From Winogradskyella ouciana (GTDB lineage Bacteria > Bacteroidota > Bacteroidia > Flavobacteriales > Flavobacteriaceae): a stretch of DNA of 64,000 nucleotides. This document shows positions 48,322 to 57,638 of the stretch, in pieces; positions within the stretch are counted from its first letter, which is position 1, and each line of letters starts with the position of its first letter. The stretch is taken from the NCBI RefSeq assembly GCF_009709615.1, contig NZ_WJYA01000010.1, forward strand, positions 57,384 through 121,383, written 5' to 3'. The notes beneath the pieces are model-generated. The model searched no databases. It was not told the DNA's origin and saw nothing but the letters and a program-made list of their open reading frames with translations. Made by a program: the position numbers and the translations under genes.

Positions 48322-49932
48322 ATGAAATTAAGACTTCTATTTATTTCCGTTTTTATTATAGGTGCTTCTGTATTGACCTTCGCGCAGAATGCTAACGAAT
48401 TACTCTGTAAAGTTTTAGATTTTGAAACGAAATACCCTGTATCCTTTGCAACAATTAAGTTTGATGATGTGCAAAATGGTGTGATTGCAGATGAAGATGG
48501 TGAATTTAGGCTGCCTATTGATTATAAATCGTCTGGTAAAACAATCATTATATCCTCCATTGGTTTTGAAACCTTAAGAATCAATGCAGGTTCGTTTAAT
48601 TTAAATACTATAAATAAAATATACTTAAGACCTAAAGTTGAAGAATTGTCTGCTGTTTTGGTTGTGGCCCAAGCAAAGTCTATTACTTATGCACCCGAAA
48701 CAATAATCAAGGAGGCTATAAAGAGAATACCTTTCAATTATCCCAGAACACCTCATTCATACATGGCATATTACCGAGATTACCAATTGGTTAACAATAA
48801 TTATTATAACCTCAATGAGTTTATTTTAGAGACCTTTGATGCAGGTTTTCAAACCAATAAATTTAGGAATTCAGAAAACCGTACGGCCTTATATTCTTAT
48901 GATTTAAATGACGACTATTATTTGGATTCTTTGCTTTTAAAGAGCGTGTATGGTCAAGCCAAAGTTATAAATAAGGATGAGAGCGCACAGTTTAATACAG
49001 CATTAGAAAACGAATTGGAGATATTAAACGGACATAATGCCATACGTAATTTTGACATACCGAGCTTTTCTTTTGTCGACACTTTTAGGGACGACTTTGT
49101 GAATAACCACGATTTTAAGCTTGAAGGCATTAAATACATAGAAGATACTCCGTTATTTGAGATATCTTTTGCATCAAAGAATACTGAAGTAGCAAAATTT
49201 AGGGCAAAGGGGACAATTTATATAGCCAAAGGTGATTACGCCATATATAAGATTGAATATAAAATGATTGAGAATGAAAATTTTGCTCAGTACAAAATAC
49301 AAAGTGGTAATAGCACAAAATTTGAGTTAAGGGAACGCTTAAATACCTTATACGAAGTTAATGTAGAGTACAAGCCATATAATGACAAAATGTACCTCAA
49401 TTACATCACCTTTAATAATAGGTTTATTATTAAAGAGCCCAATCCATTTAAGGTGAGCGATTTTGAGTTCGATCCTAATGATCAGGCATTTTACATTAGC
49501 TTTAATAAAGCAGTTGATGAGTCTTCAATTGCAAGAAAGAGTAGGTTTAGAGTATTGTATAAAGACAAGAAATTAATAATTAAAGATATAGAGCTTGTTA
49601 AGCCCAAAATGGTTAAGATTCATGTATTGGATTGGGCTGCTGGTACAGGTGCGAGTTTAGAAGAAGTAAAATCAGAGGACTTCTCTTATCGCGTTAAAAA
49701 AATTAAAGATGCCACAGGTGCAAAATTAAATAAGGATTCAAAATTATTGGGTTATCAATTTAGGGAGTTCTTTACGCAAGAGATTTTTGAAGATAAAAAA
49801 CCAAATAATAATCTCATATTCGTTACCAAAACACTACCAATTTTAGATACAAGGGTAAATCCTCCAACTTTTGATATAGATAAATATTGGGTCAATTCTC
49901 CTTTAAAGAAAACAAAGGGAGGTGACCTTTAA
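48322..49932 (+). CDS. CarboxypepD-regulatory-like domain surface protein
   Basis: 536 residues. Signal peptide, then a carboxypeptidase-regulatory-like domain (DFETKYPVSFATIKFDDV and NGVIADEDGEFRLP, about residues 28-100), which is usually fused to TonB-dependent transporters, but here a long soluble body follows without barrel strands or plug domain. Start at 48322 (MKLRLLFISV) gives a proper signal peptide; 48304 adds six residues. Probably exported. Function unknown; the stop is 2 bp from the convergent DUF6090 gene. Confidence 0.8.
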   Translation: MKLRLLFISVFIIGASVLTFAQNANELLCKVLDFETKYPVSFATIKFDDVQNGVIADEDGEFRLPIDYKSSGKTIIISSIGFETLRINAGSFNLNTINKIYLRPKVEELSAVLVVAQAKSITYAPETIIKEAIKRIPFNYPRTPHSYMAYYRDYQLVNNNYYNLNEFILETFDAGFQTNKFRNSENRTALYSYDLNDDYYLDSLLLKSVYGQAKVINKDESAQFNTALENELEILNGHNAIRNFDIPSFSFVDTFRDDFVNNHDFKLEGIKYIEDTPLFEISFASKNTEVAKFRAKGTIYIAKGDYAIYKIEYKMIENENFAQYKIQSGNSTKFELRERLNTLYEVNVEYKPYNDKMYLNYITFNNRFIIKEPNPFKVSDFEFDPNDQAFYISFNKAVDESSIARKSRFRVLYKDKKLIIKDIELVKPKMVKIHVLDWAAGTGASLEEVKSEDFSYRVKKIKDATGAKLNKDSKLLGYQFREFFTQEIFEDKKPNNNLIFVTKTLPILDTRVNPPTFDIDKYWVNSPLKKTKGGDL

Positions 49933-49934
49933 CC

Positions 49935-50654
49935 TTATTGCTCTAATCGTTTATTAATTCTGTCTAAGAGCATTACAGCATTCTCATTATACGCCTTAGT
50001 TATTCCAGAATGGTTTCCAACGGCAAGCATGGCGTGGGATGCAACTTTTACTCTGTAATCTTCACTCTGCACAAAATATTCAATGAGTTCATTTGTCATC
50101 TTGCCTTGAGCTAAATCAACAAACCAAGGAAATTTTTCAAAATCTGTGAAGTTTCTCATAACAATGGTTTCCATCCTATCGTTATTTTTAGCTATTAAGG
50201 GTTTAAAGATGGTGTAGAACTTTGTAATGTCAATTATAAGGCTGTCTTTTTCGGTAGCGCGTTCATCTATCAGGTTTTTAAGCTGTTCAAAACCTTTGGT
50301 TTGTATATTAAACGGTTTGTAGATGGTCACAAGGCTCATACATTCTGGGCATTCCTTGTAGTTCTCCATGGTAATTTCGCGATCAATAATTTTCTTACTG
50401 TTTTTAGCATTGGCATCATAGTATTCTATGATTGATCTAGCGGATAATGTGTCCACTTCTAAATCGTAAGAAATAGTTCTTAACGTATTATTGATATTGT
50501 TTTTTAGCTTTCGTTCTTCATTTAAATTATTGACATAGAGTGCCAGTAAAATACCAATCATTACCAAGACAATTTCACCAATGGCATAGAGTAAATAACT
50601 GCTCATTTTATTAGAGAAGAACTTTTTTCTAATTTTTCTAAAGATATTAATCAT
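49935..50654 (-). CDS. DUF6090 family membrane protein
   Basis: 239 residues. N-terminal basic stretch (RKIRKKFFSNKM), one transmembrane segment YLLYAIGEIVLVMIGILLAL (near 20-40) and the signature NNLNEER, followed by a helical soluble domain, as in DUF6090. Family function unknown. Its ATG overlaps the stop of an upstream 41-aa membrane peptide ORF (ATGA), so the two are coupled. Confidence 0.88.
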   Translation of the reverse strand: MINIFRKIRKKFFSNKMSSYLLYAIGEIVLVMIGILLALYVNNLNEERKLKNNINNTLRTISYDLEVDTLSARSIIEYYDANAKNSKKIIDREITMENYKECPECMSLVTIYKPFNIQTKGFEQLKNLIDERATEKDSLIIDITKFYTIFKPLIAKNNDRMETIVMRNFTDFEKFPWFVDLAQGKMTNELIEYFVQSEDYRVKVASHAMLAVGNHSGITKAYNENAVMLLDRINKRLEQ

Positions 50655-50776
50655 AACTTATCTTTTTTGTCTTCTTTATTTTCTTGTTTCATTTTTATAT
50701 ATCTAGACACCAAGCGCATACCTAATCGAGCAAAAAGGATTACGGCAATTACCATTACAATGTCAAATCCATTCAT
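50651..50776 (-). CDS. 41-aa single-TM peptide, coupled to DUF6090 gene
   Basis: MNGFDIVMVIAVILFARLGM opens a transmembrane helix, followed by SRYIKMKQENKEDKKDKL, a strongly charged cytoplasmic tail. TGA overlaps the DUF6090 start by ATGA. No family recognised. Coding is supported by the overlap and by the classical TM-plus-basic-tail composition. Confidence 0.6.
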   Translation of the reverse strand: MNGFDIVMVIAVILFARLGMRLVSRYIKMKQENKEDKKDKL

Positions 50777-50816
50777 AAGTCTTGGTTTTCTATATGTAGA
50801 TAAGATACTATAAAAG

Positions 50817-52007
50817 TTACAGATAGCTTAGCCACCATTTGTCTTTATTGTTTGCTTTATATTGCATATATCGTTTACAGATAGGGAATAAAAGAGCAAT
50901 AACTAAAACCCAAATTAGATAGGTTACCCAAAGATCAAAACCTTTATCAAATAGATAGCCACTCATAAAACGAGCAGGTGTTAAAATAAGTTTTTTCCAA
51001 TCGTACCCTTGTATGGATAGTCCTATCATTCCGATGAGATGGATTAAATATAAATGAAGGATGTAATAGAAAAAAGGAACACGCCCAAAAACGATTAAAA
51101 AATCAGTAACCTTATTCTTAACGGATTCAATGGCATATAAAAACAATAGAGATGGTCCCAATGTCATTAGCGTATAGAGCAATGATGGTGGATATTTAGT
51201 GGTGTTAAAAAATGACAAGAAGGTTTTAGTCGTTGTATCTTGATAACTCCATGGAGCCAAATCGCCATACACGTTTAAAAAACGTAAGCTCACAAATAAT
51301 ATGATGGCGCCAAAACCTAAACGAAGCAACCATTTTTTGCGTAAACTAGCATTAAAGCCTTTGGTGTAAAAATACCCAAAACAATAGCCCAATATCATAA
51401 TACCTAACCATGGTAAAAAAGGATAGGCAATCGCCAACATACCTTGGCCATCATTGATCACCTGAAAGTTAAACTGATGAACGTAATACCATAATAATGA
51501 TAAGGGTTCTGTGCCTTCTTGTGTAATACCATCCAATAAATTGTGTCCAAATACTATAACAAGCCCAAGAGCCAAAAGTATTTTCTTAGACAAGTAAATT
51601 AAAGCAGCTAAAAACATCATGCAAATGCCTATTGCCCATATAACCTGGAAAATATGGACACCAAAACCAATATCAAATGTCCATGCTAAATTAACGACGG
51701 TCAATTCAATAACAACCAGCCAAAGCCCTCTGGTAAACAAAAATTTAGCAAGCTGATTTTTAGAGGCTTTTTTACTTCCATATAAAAAGGCAGAAGTGCC
51801 AGCCAAAAACACAAATACAGGAGCACAAAAATGTGTAATCCATCTGGTGAAAAAAAGTATGGGAGTGGTGGTTTCTAAATTTGTGGGATCTGCAAACATG
51901 TAACCCGTATTGGAGTAGTCTCTTACATGATCTAGAGCCATTATGACCATTACAAGGCCTCTCAGAATATCTATAGATTCAATTCTGGTTGATTTGATTA
52001 ATTTCAT
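50817..52007 (-). CDS. DUF1624 / heparan-alpha-glucosaminide acetyltransferase-like membrane protein
   Basis: 396 residues with about 10 TM helices. The opening RIESIDILRGLVMVIMALDHVRDY (with conserved Asp-His in ALDHVRD) is diagnostic for this acyltransferase-like family. Members may transfer acyl groups across the membrane; no substrate is known. Standalone, with a 98-bp gap to the next gene. Confidence 0.9.
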   Translation of the reverse strand: MKLIKSTRIESIDILRGLVMVIMALDHVRDYSNTGYMFADPTNLETTTPILFFTRWITHFCAPVFVFLAGTSAFLYGSKKASKNQLAKFLFTRGLWLVVIELTVVNLAWTFDIGFGVHIFQVIWAIGICMMFLAALIYLSKKILLALGLVIVFGHNLLDGITQEGTEPLSLLWYYVHQFNFQVINDGQGMLAIAYPFLPWLGIMILGYCFGYFYTKGFNASLRKKWLLRLGFGAIILFVSLRFLNVYGDLAPWSYQDTTTKTFLSFFNTTKYPPSLLYTLMTLGPSLLFLYAIESVKNKVTDFLIVFGRVPFFYYILHLYLIHLIGMIGLSIQGYDWKKLILTPARFMSGYLFDKGFDLWVTYLIWVLVIALLFPICKRYMQYKANNKDKWWLSYL

Positions 52008-52105
52008 CAGTCTTTAGTGTTAGGATTATAAAGACTTCGGGCATGGTTAAAGGTAATGAAAAAGAATAGTACTATGACGTTGGTTATGATATATAATCAT
52101 CCGAT

Positions 52106-53143
52106 TTATAGACGATCTTCTTCTTGCCCTGTGATGTTCTTACCATATTCATTTTTATAGATTTTAACCAATGCCATAAAAATACTAACTAAAAGAGGTC
52201 CAAAAATAAGTCCAATAAAACCAAACAAAGGAACACCGACAATAACACCTATAAGCGTAATTAGTGGATGAACGTTATCAAGTTTTTTAAGCACGTACAG
52301 CCTAATAAGGTTATCGGTAGATCCGACAACAACAAGTCCGTAGATTAAAATTCCCCAAGCTTGAAAAGTATTGCCGGTCGATAAGGTTAAGATAAAAACG
52401 GGTATAATGCCAATTAAAGTGCCTATAAACGGAATCATAGAACCAATAGTCACAATTACGAACCAAAAAAATGGGTCTTCAATACCAAAAATAACAAATC
52501 CTATCAATGCTATAATTCCTTGAGCTAATGCAACAAGGGGAATACCGATAGCGTTAGATTTCACCATGGCTTGTACTTCATTGCCTATGGAGTTTAGACT
52601 ATCATTGCCCATTGGGATGTAGTCTCGCAACGATTTCCGTAATTCCTTACGATTAGTTAGCATGAAATAAAGCATAAAATACATCAGTCCTACAGCAATA
52701 AAAAGGTTAAATGTATTGCCAGCCAAATTCTGTAAATTTTCTGATAGCCAAGTGGTAATGGACTGCGTGTCTATTTGCGAATTGATATTGATACCAGTTG
52801 TTTTTTCTAATGAGCCTGTCTGTTGTTTAAAAGCCTTAATCACCTTTTCGCTGTTCTGTGCAGCATCAGAAATTTTATTGCCAAGCATAATGCCAAATCC
52901 ACTAAGTGGTATAAGAATTATAACAAATGAACCAACCATAAGGGTGATTGCTGCCAATGCTGGTTTCCAATTATATGTTCTCACCAGTTTTTTCATTAAC
53001 TTTCTTAGAAGAATATAAAAAGTGATGGCACCTAGAACTCCGCTTAAATAAGGGAGCATTTCTCTAAAAATCAGACTACCTGTAAGAATGATTAAAAGTA
53101 AAACGAAAATTTGGCGTATTATTTTTGGTGCGATCTGATTCAT
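52106..53143 (-). CDS. AI-2E family transporter (PerM-like)
   Basis: 345 residues, about seven to eight TM helices. The C-terminal segment (LIRLYVLKKLDNVHPLITLIGVIVG and FGFIGLIFGPLLVSI) is the family signature, and ESxVQ-type conserved loops are present in the middle. Some members export autoinducer-2 or act in Na+/H+ exchange. Own exact -7 box. Confidence 0.93.
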   Translation of the reverse strand: MNQIAPKIIRQIFVLLLIILTGSLIFREMLPYLSGVLGAITFYILLRKLMKKLVRTYNWKPALAAITLMVGSFVIILIPLSGFGIMLGNKISDAAQNSEKVIKAFKQQTGSLEKTTGININSQIDTQSITTWLSENLQNLAGNTFNLFIAVGLMYFMLYFMLTNRKELRKSLRDYIPMGNDSLNSIGNEVQAMVKSNAIGIPLVALAQGIIALIGFVIFGIEDPFFWFVIVTIGSMIPFIGTLIGIIPVFILTLSTGNTFQAWGILIYGLVVVGSTDNLIRLYVLKKLDNVHPLITLIGVIVGVPLFGFIGLIFGPLLVSIFMALVKIYKNEYGKNITGQEEDRL

Positions 53144-53167
53144 AATGGTATAAGCAAAGGCTTCTCA

Positions 53168-53175
53168 CAAAGATA
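53168..53175 (-). promoter_or_regulatory. -7 box of the AI-2E transporter gene
   Basis: TATCTTTG on the minus strand, exact match, 24 nt before the start at 53143. Confidence 0.55.
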
Positions 53176-53243
53176 AATCTTATCGTATTCCAAAAATTAT
53201 CTTAACCCCTAAAATATTAACGCATTTGAATTTTGCACCTAAC

Positions 53244-54449
53244 CTAAAAATTAATCTCCACTTGATTATTCAGAATATCATCAAAAGTTTCCCGTTTTCT
53301 GATAAGTTGAGGTTTCCCTTGGTAAATCAGTACTTCTGCTGGTCTGTAACGCGAATTATAATTACTCGCCATTGTAAAACAATAGGCTCCTGCATTTTTA
53401 AAACAAAGAATGTCACCCTCATTGATTTGATTAATGCGCCTGTTATTTGCAAACGTATCCGTTTCACAGATATAACCTACAACAGAATAAAAACGTTCTC
53501 GTCCCTTAGGATTCGAAATATTAATAATCTCGTGTTGAGAACCGTAAAGCATAGGACGTATTAAATGATTGAATCCAGAATCTACTTGGGCGAAAACAGT
53601 AGAAGTGGTTTGTTTTACCACATTGACTTTGGCTAAAAACACACCTGCTTCACTCACCAAGAATTTACCAGGCTCAAAAGCCAAGGTTAACTCTTTACCG
53701 TAGTTTTTACAGAATGTATTAAAACGTTTGGATAGTTTTTTTCCGAGTTCCTCAATATTGGTTTCAATATCACCAGCTTTATAAGGCACTTTAAAACCAG
53801 AACCAAAGTCGATAAATTCAAGATCTTTGAAGTTTTTGGCCGTTTCAAATAAAATTTCACTGGCATATAAAAAGACATCAATATCTAAAATATCACTGCC
53901 TGTATGCATATGGATACCATTGATATTCATTTTGGTGTTTTCTACAATACGAAGTAGCAAAGGAATCTGATGAATTGAAATTCCGAATTTACTATCAATA
54001 TGTCCCACGGAAATATTAGTGTTGCCACCAGCCATCACATGAGGATTAATTCTTATACAAACAGGAACTTTAGGATGCTTAGTGCCAAATTGTTCTAAAA
54101 TAGATAGGTTGTCTATATTAATCTGTACACCTAACTTAGCGACGTTTTCAATTTCTTCAAGGGAAACACCATTTGGGGTAAATATAATATCCTCTGGCTT
54201 AAACCCAGCTTTTAAACCCAGTTGCACTTCCTGTATAGAAACAGTATCCAATCCAGAGCCCAATGAATTAAATAATTTTAAAACTGAAATATTGGAAAGT
54301 GCTTTAACCGCATAGTTCAATTTTAAATTTTTAACGGTGCTAAATGCTTTGGTTAAGCGGTTATATTGCGATGTTATGGTGTCTGCATCATACACATAAA
54401 CAGGACTTCCAAAATCCTCGGCAATTTGTAAAAGGGTTTTATTATTCAT
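53244..54449 (-). CDS. lysA: Diaminopimelate decarboxylase
   Basis: 401 residues, PLP-dependent fold III. PLP lysine Lys49 in LNYAVKALSN, glycine-rich phosphate loop in FIDFGSGFKVPY, the substrate Cys-Glu pair in GYICETDTFAN, and the C-terminal Tyr region GAYCFTMASNYNSR. It catalyses the last step of lysine synthesis. Exact -7 box TATGTTTG (54486-54479), 29 nt upstream. Divergent from the ACT-domain gene. Confidence 0.96.
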   Translation of the reverse strand: MNNKTLLQIAEDFGSPVYVYDADTITSQYNRLTKAFSTVKNLKLNYAVKALSNISVLKLFNSLGSGLDTVSIQEVQLGLKAGFKPEDIIFTPNGVSLEEIENVAKLGVQINIDNLSILEQFGTKHPKVPVCIRINPHVMAGGNTNISVGHIDSKFGISIHQIPLLLRIVENTKMNINGIHMHTGSDILDIDVFLYASEILFETAKNFKDLEFIDFGSGFKVPYKAGDIETNIEELGKKLSKRFNTFCKNYGKELTLAFEPGKFLVSEAGVFLAKVNVVKQTTSTVFAQVDSGFNHLIRPMLYGSQHEIINISNPKGRERFYSVVGYICETDTFANNRRINQINEGDILCFKNAGAYCFTMASNYNSRYRPAEVLIYQGKPQLIRKRETFDDILNNQVEINF

Positions 54450-54478
54450 AAGTGGATTGTACTTCTAAAATTTAGACG

Positions 54479-54560
54479 CAAACATAGACTATCAATATAT
54501 AATAATGAATTATTTGTAATTAATTTACTAATTTTGCACAAATTGTTAAATAATTAACAA
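54479..54560. promoter_or_regulatory. lysA/ACT-protein divergent promoters and palindrome
   Basis: Minus strand TATGTTTG (54486-54479) drives lysA. Plus strand TAATTTTG (54529-54536) drives the ACT-domain gene. TTGTTAA-ATAA-TTAACAA (54543-54560) covers the predicted transcription start and the short leader of the latter, an operator-like position for autoregulation. Confidence 0.6.
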
Positions 54561-54562
54561 AT

Positions 54563-55225
54563 ATGAAAACCGTATCATCTTGTGTTGAAGCTATTGTACT
54601 AGAGCAGCCCTTTTTAGAAGAAGGTATATCCAAAGAAATTATCAATTACTCCGCTTTAGCAAACGTATTGCAAGAGGACGTATCAAAACAATTAGGTCGT
54701 CCGGTAAAAACAGGAGCGATAATGATGGCGCTGAGGCGCTACAAGGATAAATTAACCGTTAGCAAACCTTATCATGGTTTAAAAACTTTACTCGAGCAAC
54801 TTGGTGATATCACTTTACGTTCTAATTTGAGTGATTTTACATTCAAAAATTCAAATACATTAATCAATAGCCAGGCTGATATCTTGAATAAAATAAAAGA
54901 CAAAAGCCATATCTTCTATACGTTTACTAGAGGTATTTTAGAGAGTAACATTATTATTTCAAGCTCAGAAAAACAGGATGTCCTGGAAAGCTTTAAGGAT
55001 GAAGTTTGCTTAGAGTTAAAAGAAAATTTATCTGCCATTAGTTTAATATTGCCAAAGAATAACTCAAAGGTCTCAGGTTTATACTATCTCATCCTAAAAC
55101 GACTGGCATGGCAAAACGTACCGCTATACGAAGTCATATCCACAACTAATGAGTTCACCATTGTTGTAGAAGATACTGTGGTTGATAGCGCGTTTTCAAT
55201 TATAAAAAATCTGAATAAAGTTTAA
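54563..55225 (+). CDS. HTH/ACT-like regulatory protein divergent from lysA
   Basis: 220 residues. The N-terminal part (YSALANVLQEDVSKQLGRPV then TGAIMMALRRYKDKL) looks like a small winged-helix domain. The C-terminal half (LILPKNNSKVSGLYYLILKR and YEVISTTNEFTIVVEDTVVD) has the strand-helix-strand form of aspartokinase-type ACT domains that bind lysine or threonine. No kinase domain is present. This suggests a small-molecule-responsive regulator. Divergence from lysA and a palindrome over its promoter make lysine the most natural effector. Not a recognised named family to me; confidence in the frame is high, in the function low. Confidence 0.75.
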   Translation: MKTVSSCVEAIVLEQPFLEEGISKEIINYSALANVLQEDVSKQLGRPVKTGAIMMALRRYKDKLTVSKPYHGLKTLLEQLGDITLRSNLSDFTFKNSNTLINSQADILNKIKDKSHIFYTFTRGILESNIIISSSEKQDVLESFKDEVCLELKENLSAISLILPKNNSKVSGLYYLILKRLAWQNVPLYEVISTTNEFTIVVEDTVVDSAFSIIKNLNKV

Positions 55226-55277
55226 GGACATTACTAAAATCAGCCAAAAAAAATATTGGTATAAAGTATAGTATGTG

Positions 55278-55285
55278 TATTTTTG
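55278..55285 (+). promoter_or_regulatory. -7 box of sucC
   Basis: TATTTTTG, exact match, 25 nt before the start at 55311. Confidence 0.6.
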
Positions 55286-55310
55286 TGCAGCAATAAATTT
55301 CTGATAACAA

Positions 55311-56501
55311 ATGAATTTACACGAATATCAAGGGAAAGAATTATTAAGCAGTTTTGGAGTACGTATCCAACGCGGTATTGTAGCAAAAAACGCTAAAGAA
55401 GCTGTTGATGCAGCAAAGCAATTAACAGCAGAAACTGGTACAGGTTGGCACGTTATTAAAGCTCAGGTTCATGCAGGTGGACGTGGAAAAGGCGGAGGCG
55501 TAAAATTAGCTAAGAATCTACAAGAGGTTGAAACCATAGCAGGTGAAATCATTGGGATGAACCTAGTGACACCTCAAACATCTGCTGAAGGTAAAAAAGT
55601 ACACCAAGTATTAATTGCTGAAGATGTGTATTATCCTGGTGAAAATGAACCAGATGAGTACTACATGTCTGTATTATTGAATCGTGGTACAGGTAGAAAC
55701 ATGATTATGTATTCTACTGAAGGTGGAATGGATATTGAAACCGTTGCAGAAGAAACACCACATTTAATTTTTACTGAAGAGGTTGACCCAGCATTGGGAC
55801 TGTTACCTTTTCAAGCGCGACGTGTAGCATTTAATTTAGGATTATCAGGTGCTGCGTTTAAGGAAATGACAAAATTCGTTTCAGCATTATACACGGCTTA
55901 TGTAAAGTCTGATGCGTCTTTATTTGAAATCAATCCGGTTTTAAAAACCAGCGATAATAAAATCATGGCTGTTGACTCTAAAGTAACTTTAGATGATAAT
56001 GCCTTATACAGACATAGAGATTTAGCAGAAATGCGCGATTTACGTGAAGAAAATCCTATTGAAGTAGAAGCAGGAGCTTTAGGTCTTAATTATGTTGACC
56101 TTGACGGAAATGTAGGTTGTATGGTAAACGGAGCTGGTTTGGCGATGGCAACTATGGATTTAATTAAGCAAGCAGGTGGTGAGCCAGCTAACTTTTTAGA
56201 TGTTGGTGGTACAGCAGATGCAGCTAGAGTAGAGGCAGCTTTTAAAATCATTTTAAAAGACCCTAACGTAAAAGCTATCTTAATTAATATTTTTGGTGGT
56301 ATTGTACGTTGCGATAGAGTAGCGCAAGGTGTTATTGATGCGTATAAAAACATGGGTAACATTAACGTACCGATTATTGTACGTTTACAAGGAACCAATG
56401 CAGACATCGCTAAAGACTTAATCGATAATTCTGGATTGGATGTATTAAGTGCAACTGAATTCCAAGAAGCTGCGGATAAGGTGCAGAAGGTATTAGGATA
56501 A
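55311..56501 (+). CDS. sucC: Succinyl-CoA synthetase beta subunit
   Basis: 396 residues. ATP-grasp opening MNLHEYQGKELLSSFGV, nucleotide loop HAGGRGKGGGVKLA, and the C-terminal ligase domain NIFGGIVRCDRVAQGVI. It forms succinate and ATP or GTP with SucD in the TCA cycle. sucD is not adjacent, as in many Bacteroidota. A strong terminator follows, so it is monocistronic. Confidence 0.97.
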   Translation: MNLHEYQGKELLSSFGVRIQRGIVAKNAKEAVDAAKQLTAETGTGWHVIKAQVHAGGRGKGGGVKLAKNLQEVETIAGEIIGMNLVTPQTSAEGKKVHQVLIAEDVYYPGENEPDEYYMSVLLNRGTGRNMIMYSTEGGMDIETVAEETPHLIFTEEVDPALGLLPFQARRVAFNLGLSGAAFKEMTKFVSALYTAYVKSDASLFEINPVLKTSDNKIMAVDSKVTLDDNALYRHRDLAEMRDLREENPIEVEAGALGLNYVDLDGNVGCMVNGAGLAMATMDLIKQAGGEPANFLDVGGTADAARVEAAFKIILKDPNVKAILINIFGGIVRCDRVAQGVIDAYKNMGNINVPIIVRLQGTNADIAKDLIDNSGLDVLSATEFQEAADKVQKVLG

Positions 56502-56524
56502 GTTTTTACTTTTCATATAAATGC

Positions 56525-56557
56525 AAAGAGCAACGTGTTAATCGTTGCTCTTTTTTT
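56525..56557 (+). terminator. sucC intrinsic terminator
   Basis: AAAGAGCAACG, loop TGTTAAT, CGTTGCTCTTT, then a T run. The right arm and T run overlap the last codons of the convergent DUF1456 gene (56538 onwards), so the Lys/Ser/Asn codons at its C-terminus are part of the hairpin. Confidence 0.85.
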
Positions 56558-56804
56558 GTTTGGGTTTATTAGAATCTTGTTTTTTGGGCATTGGACCTCT
56601 TAGGTGAATAATCAATCCATTAAGGAAATTTCTAAGAATTTGGTCACCACATTCCATATATTTTGGATGGTCCTCTTTTCTGAAGAATGCATTGAGCTCA
56701 CTTTTAGAAATTCTGAAATCTACAAGAGCCAGTATTTTTACAATATCATCATCTCTTAGTTTGTGTGCTACTCTTAGTTTTTTGAATATGTCGTTGTTTG
56801 TCAT
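56538..56804 (-). CDS. DUF1456 family protein (YehS-like), single domain
   Basis: 88 residues with one DUF1456 unit: NNDIFKKLRVAHKLRDDDI, then ISKSELNAFFRKEDHPKYME and ILRNFLNGLIIHLRG. E. coli YehS has two such units (156 aa); here only one, followed by a Lys-rich tail. DNA-binding is suspected for the family. The gene overlaps the sucC terminator at its end. Confidence 0.88.
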   Translation of the reverse strand: MTNNDIFKKLRVAHKLRDDDIVKILALVDFRISKSELNAFFRKEDHPKYMECGDQILRNFLNGLIIHLRGPMPKKQDSNKPKQKKSND

Positions 56805-56805
56805 G

Positions 56806-56837
56806 GGTTAGTTGTTCGTTGTTAGTGATTAGTTGTT
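56806..56837. repeat. TTAGTTGTT-type short repeat
   Basis: Runs of GTTAGTTGTT, GTTGTTAGTG and TTAGTTGTTGG, read on the other strand as the AACTAACAACTAA unit seen at 30024-30044. The esterase stop codon lies inside it. Confidence 0.55.
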
Positions 56838-57638
56838 GGTCGATAGCCATTGATACGCATTACCGAAATGCGCTTTCCAAAAGGCTTCATTGTGTTTTCC
56901 ACCTTTAATAATATGATTTTCTATTTGTTCTTCTTTTACGCCTTTAGACTTTAATAATTCCACCATACGCTCTTGGTCAGGTACCATATTTTCACCTTCT
57001 TCATCACCAACCAAAAAATAAAACTTAGAGCTTTCAGGAATTTCAGTTGATGTCACTAAATCATAAATTTTTTCACTAAACCAAAAGGAAGGGGAAAACA
57101 CACCAGCGTTACCAAAAGTTTCAGGATATTTTATCGCTCCGTAAAAAGAGATCAATCCGCCTAATGACGACCCAAATAGAGTTGTATGTTTTGCATCACA
57201 CTTGGTTCTGTACATAACATCTATATGAGGTTTTAAAGTGTTTTTTATAAACATAAGGTAAGCTTCTCCGTTTCCACCTCCGTATTTTTCGTGCTTATAA
57301 GGTGTTAATTCGTCTATACGTTTTTCATTGCCGTGCTCTATGCCTATAATAATACTTTCATTATTTTTTAAGCCATCCAAATATTCATCAACCTCCCATT
57401 CGCTGACATATGAGGTTTCAGCATCAAATAAATTCTGTGCATCATGCATATATACCACAGGATAGCGTTTTTCAGAATTTTCATAATTTGTAGGTAAATA
57501 CACCCAAATAGTTTTTAACGTATCGAGTTGTGGAGCTGCAATCACAAATTTTGTAACCTGTTTAGACGCAGTACTTTGCGCAGTAATTTGACTAATAAAA
57601 AATACAAAAAACAATATGCAAATAGGCTTCAATCTCAT
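56829..57638 (-). CDS. Secreted esterase, alpha/beta hydrolase (PF00756-like)
   Basis: 269 residues. Signal peptide MRLKPICILFFVFFISQITA, then an alpha/beta-hydrolase of the IroE/Fes-like esterase group. The nucleophile elbow is LFGSSLGGLISFYGA; GVFSPSFWF follows and the catalytic His is in KGGKHNEAFW. The frame extends 16 codons further upstream, but 57638 gives a clean signal peptide. Might cleave siderophores or carbohydrate esters; substrate not known. Confidence 0.88.
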   Translation of the reverse strand: MRLKPICILFFVFFISQITAQSTASKQVTKFVIAAPQLDTLKTIWVYLPTNYENSEKRYPVVYMHDAQNLFDAETSYVSEWEVDEYLDGLKNNESIIIGIEHGNEKRIDELTPYKHEKYGGGNGEAYLMFIKNTLKPHIDVMYRTKCDAKHTTLFGSSLGGLISFYGAIKYPETFGNAGVFSPSFWFSEKIYDLVTSTEIPESSKFYFLVGDEEGENMVPDQERMVELLKSKGVKEEQIENHIIKGGKHNEAFWKAHFGNAYQWLSTNN

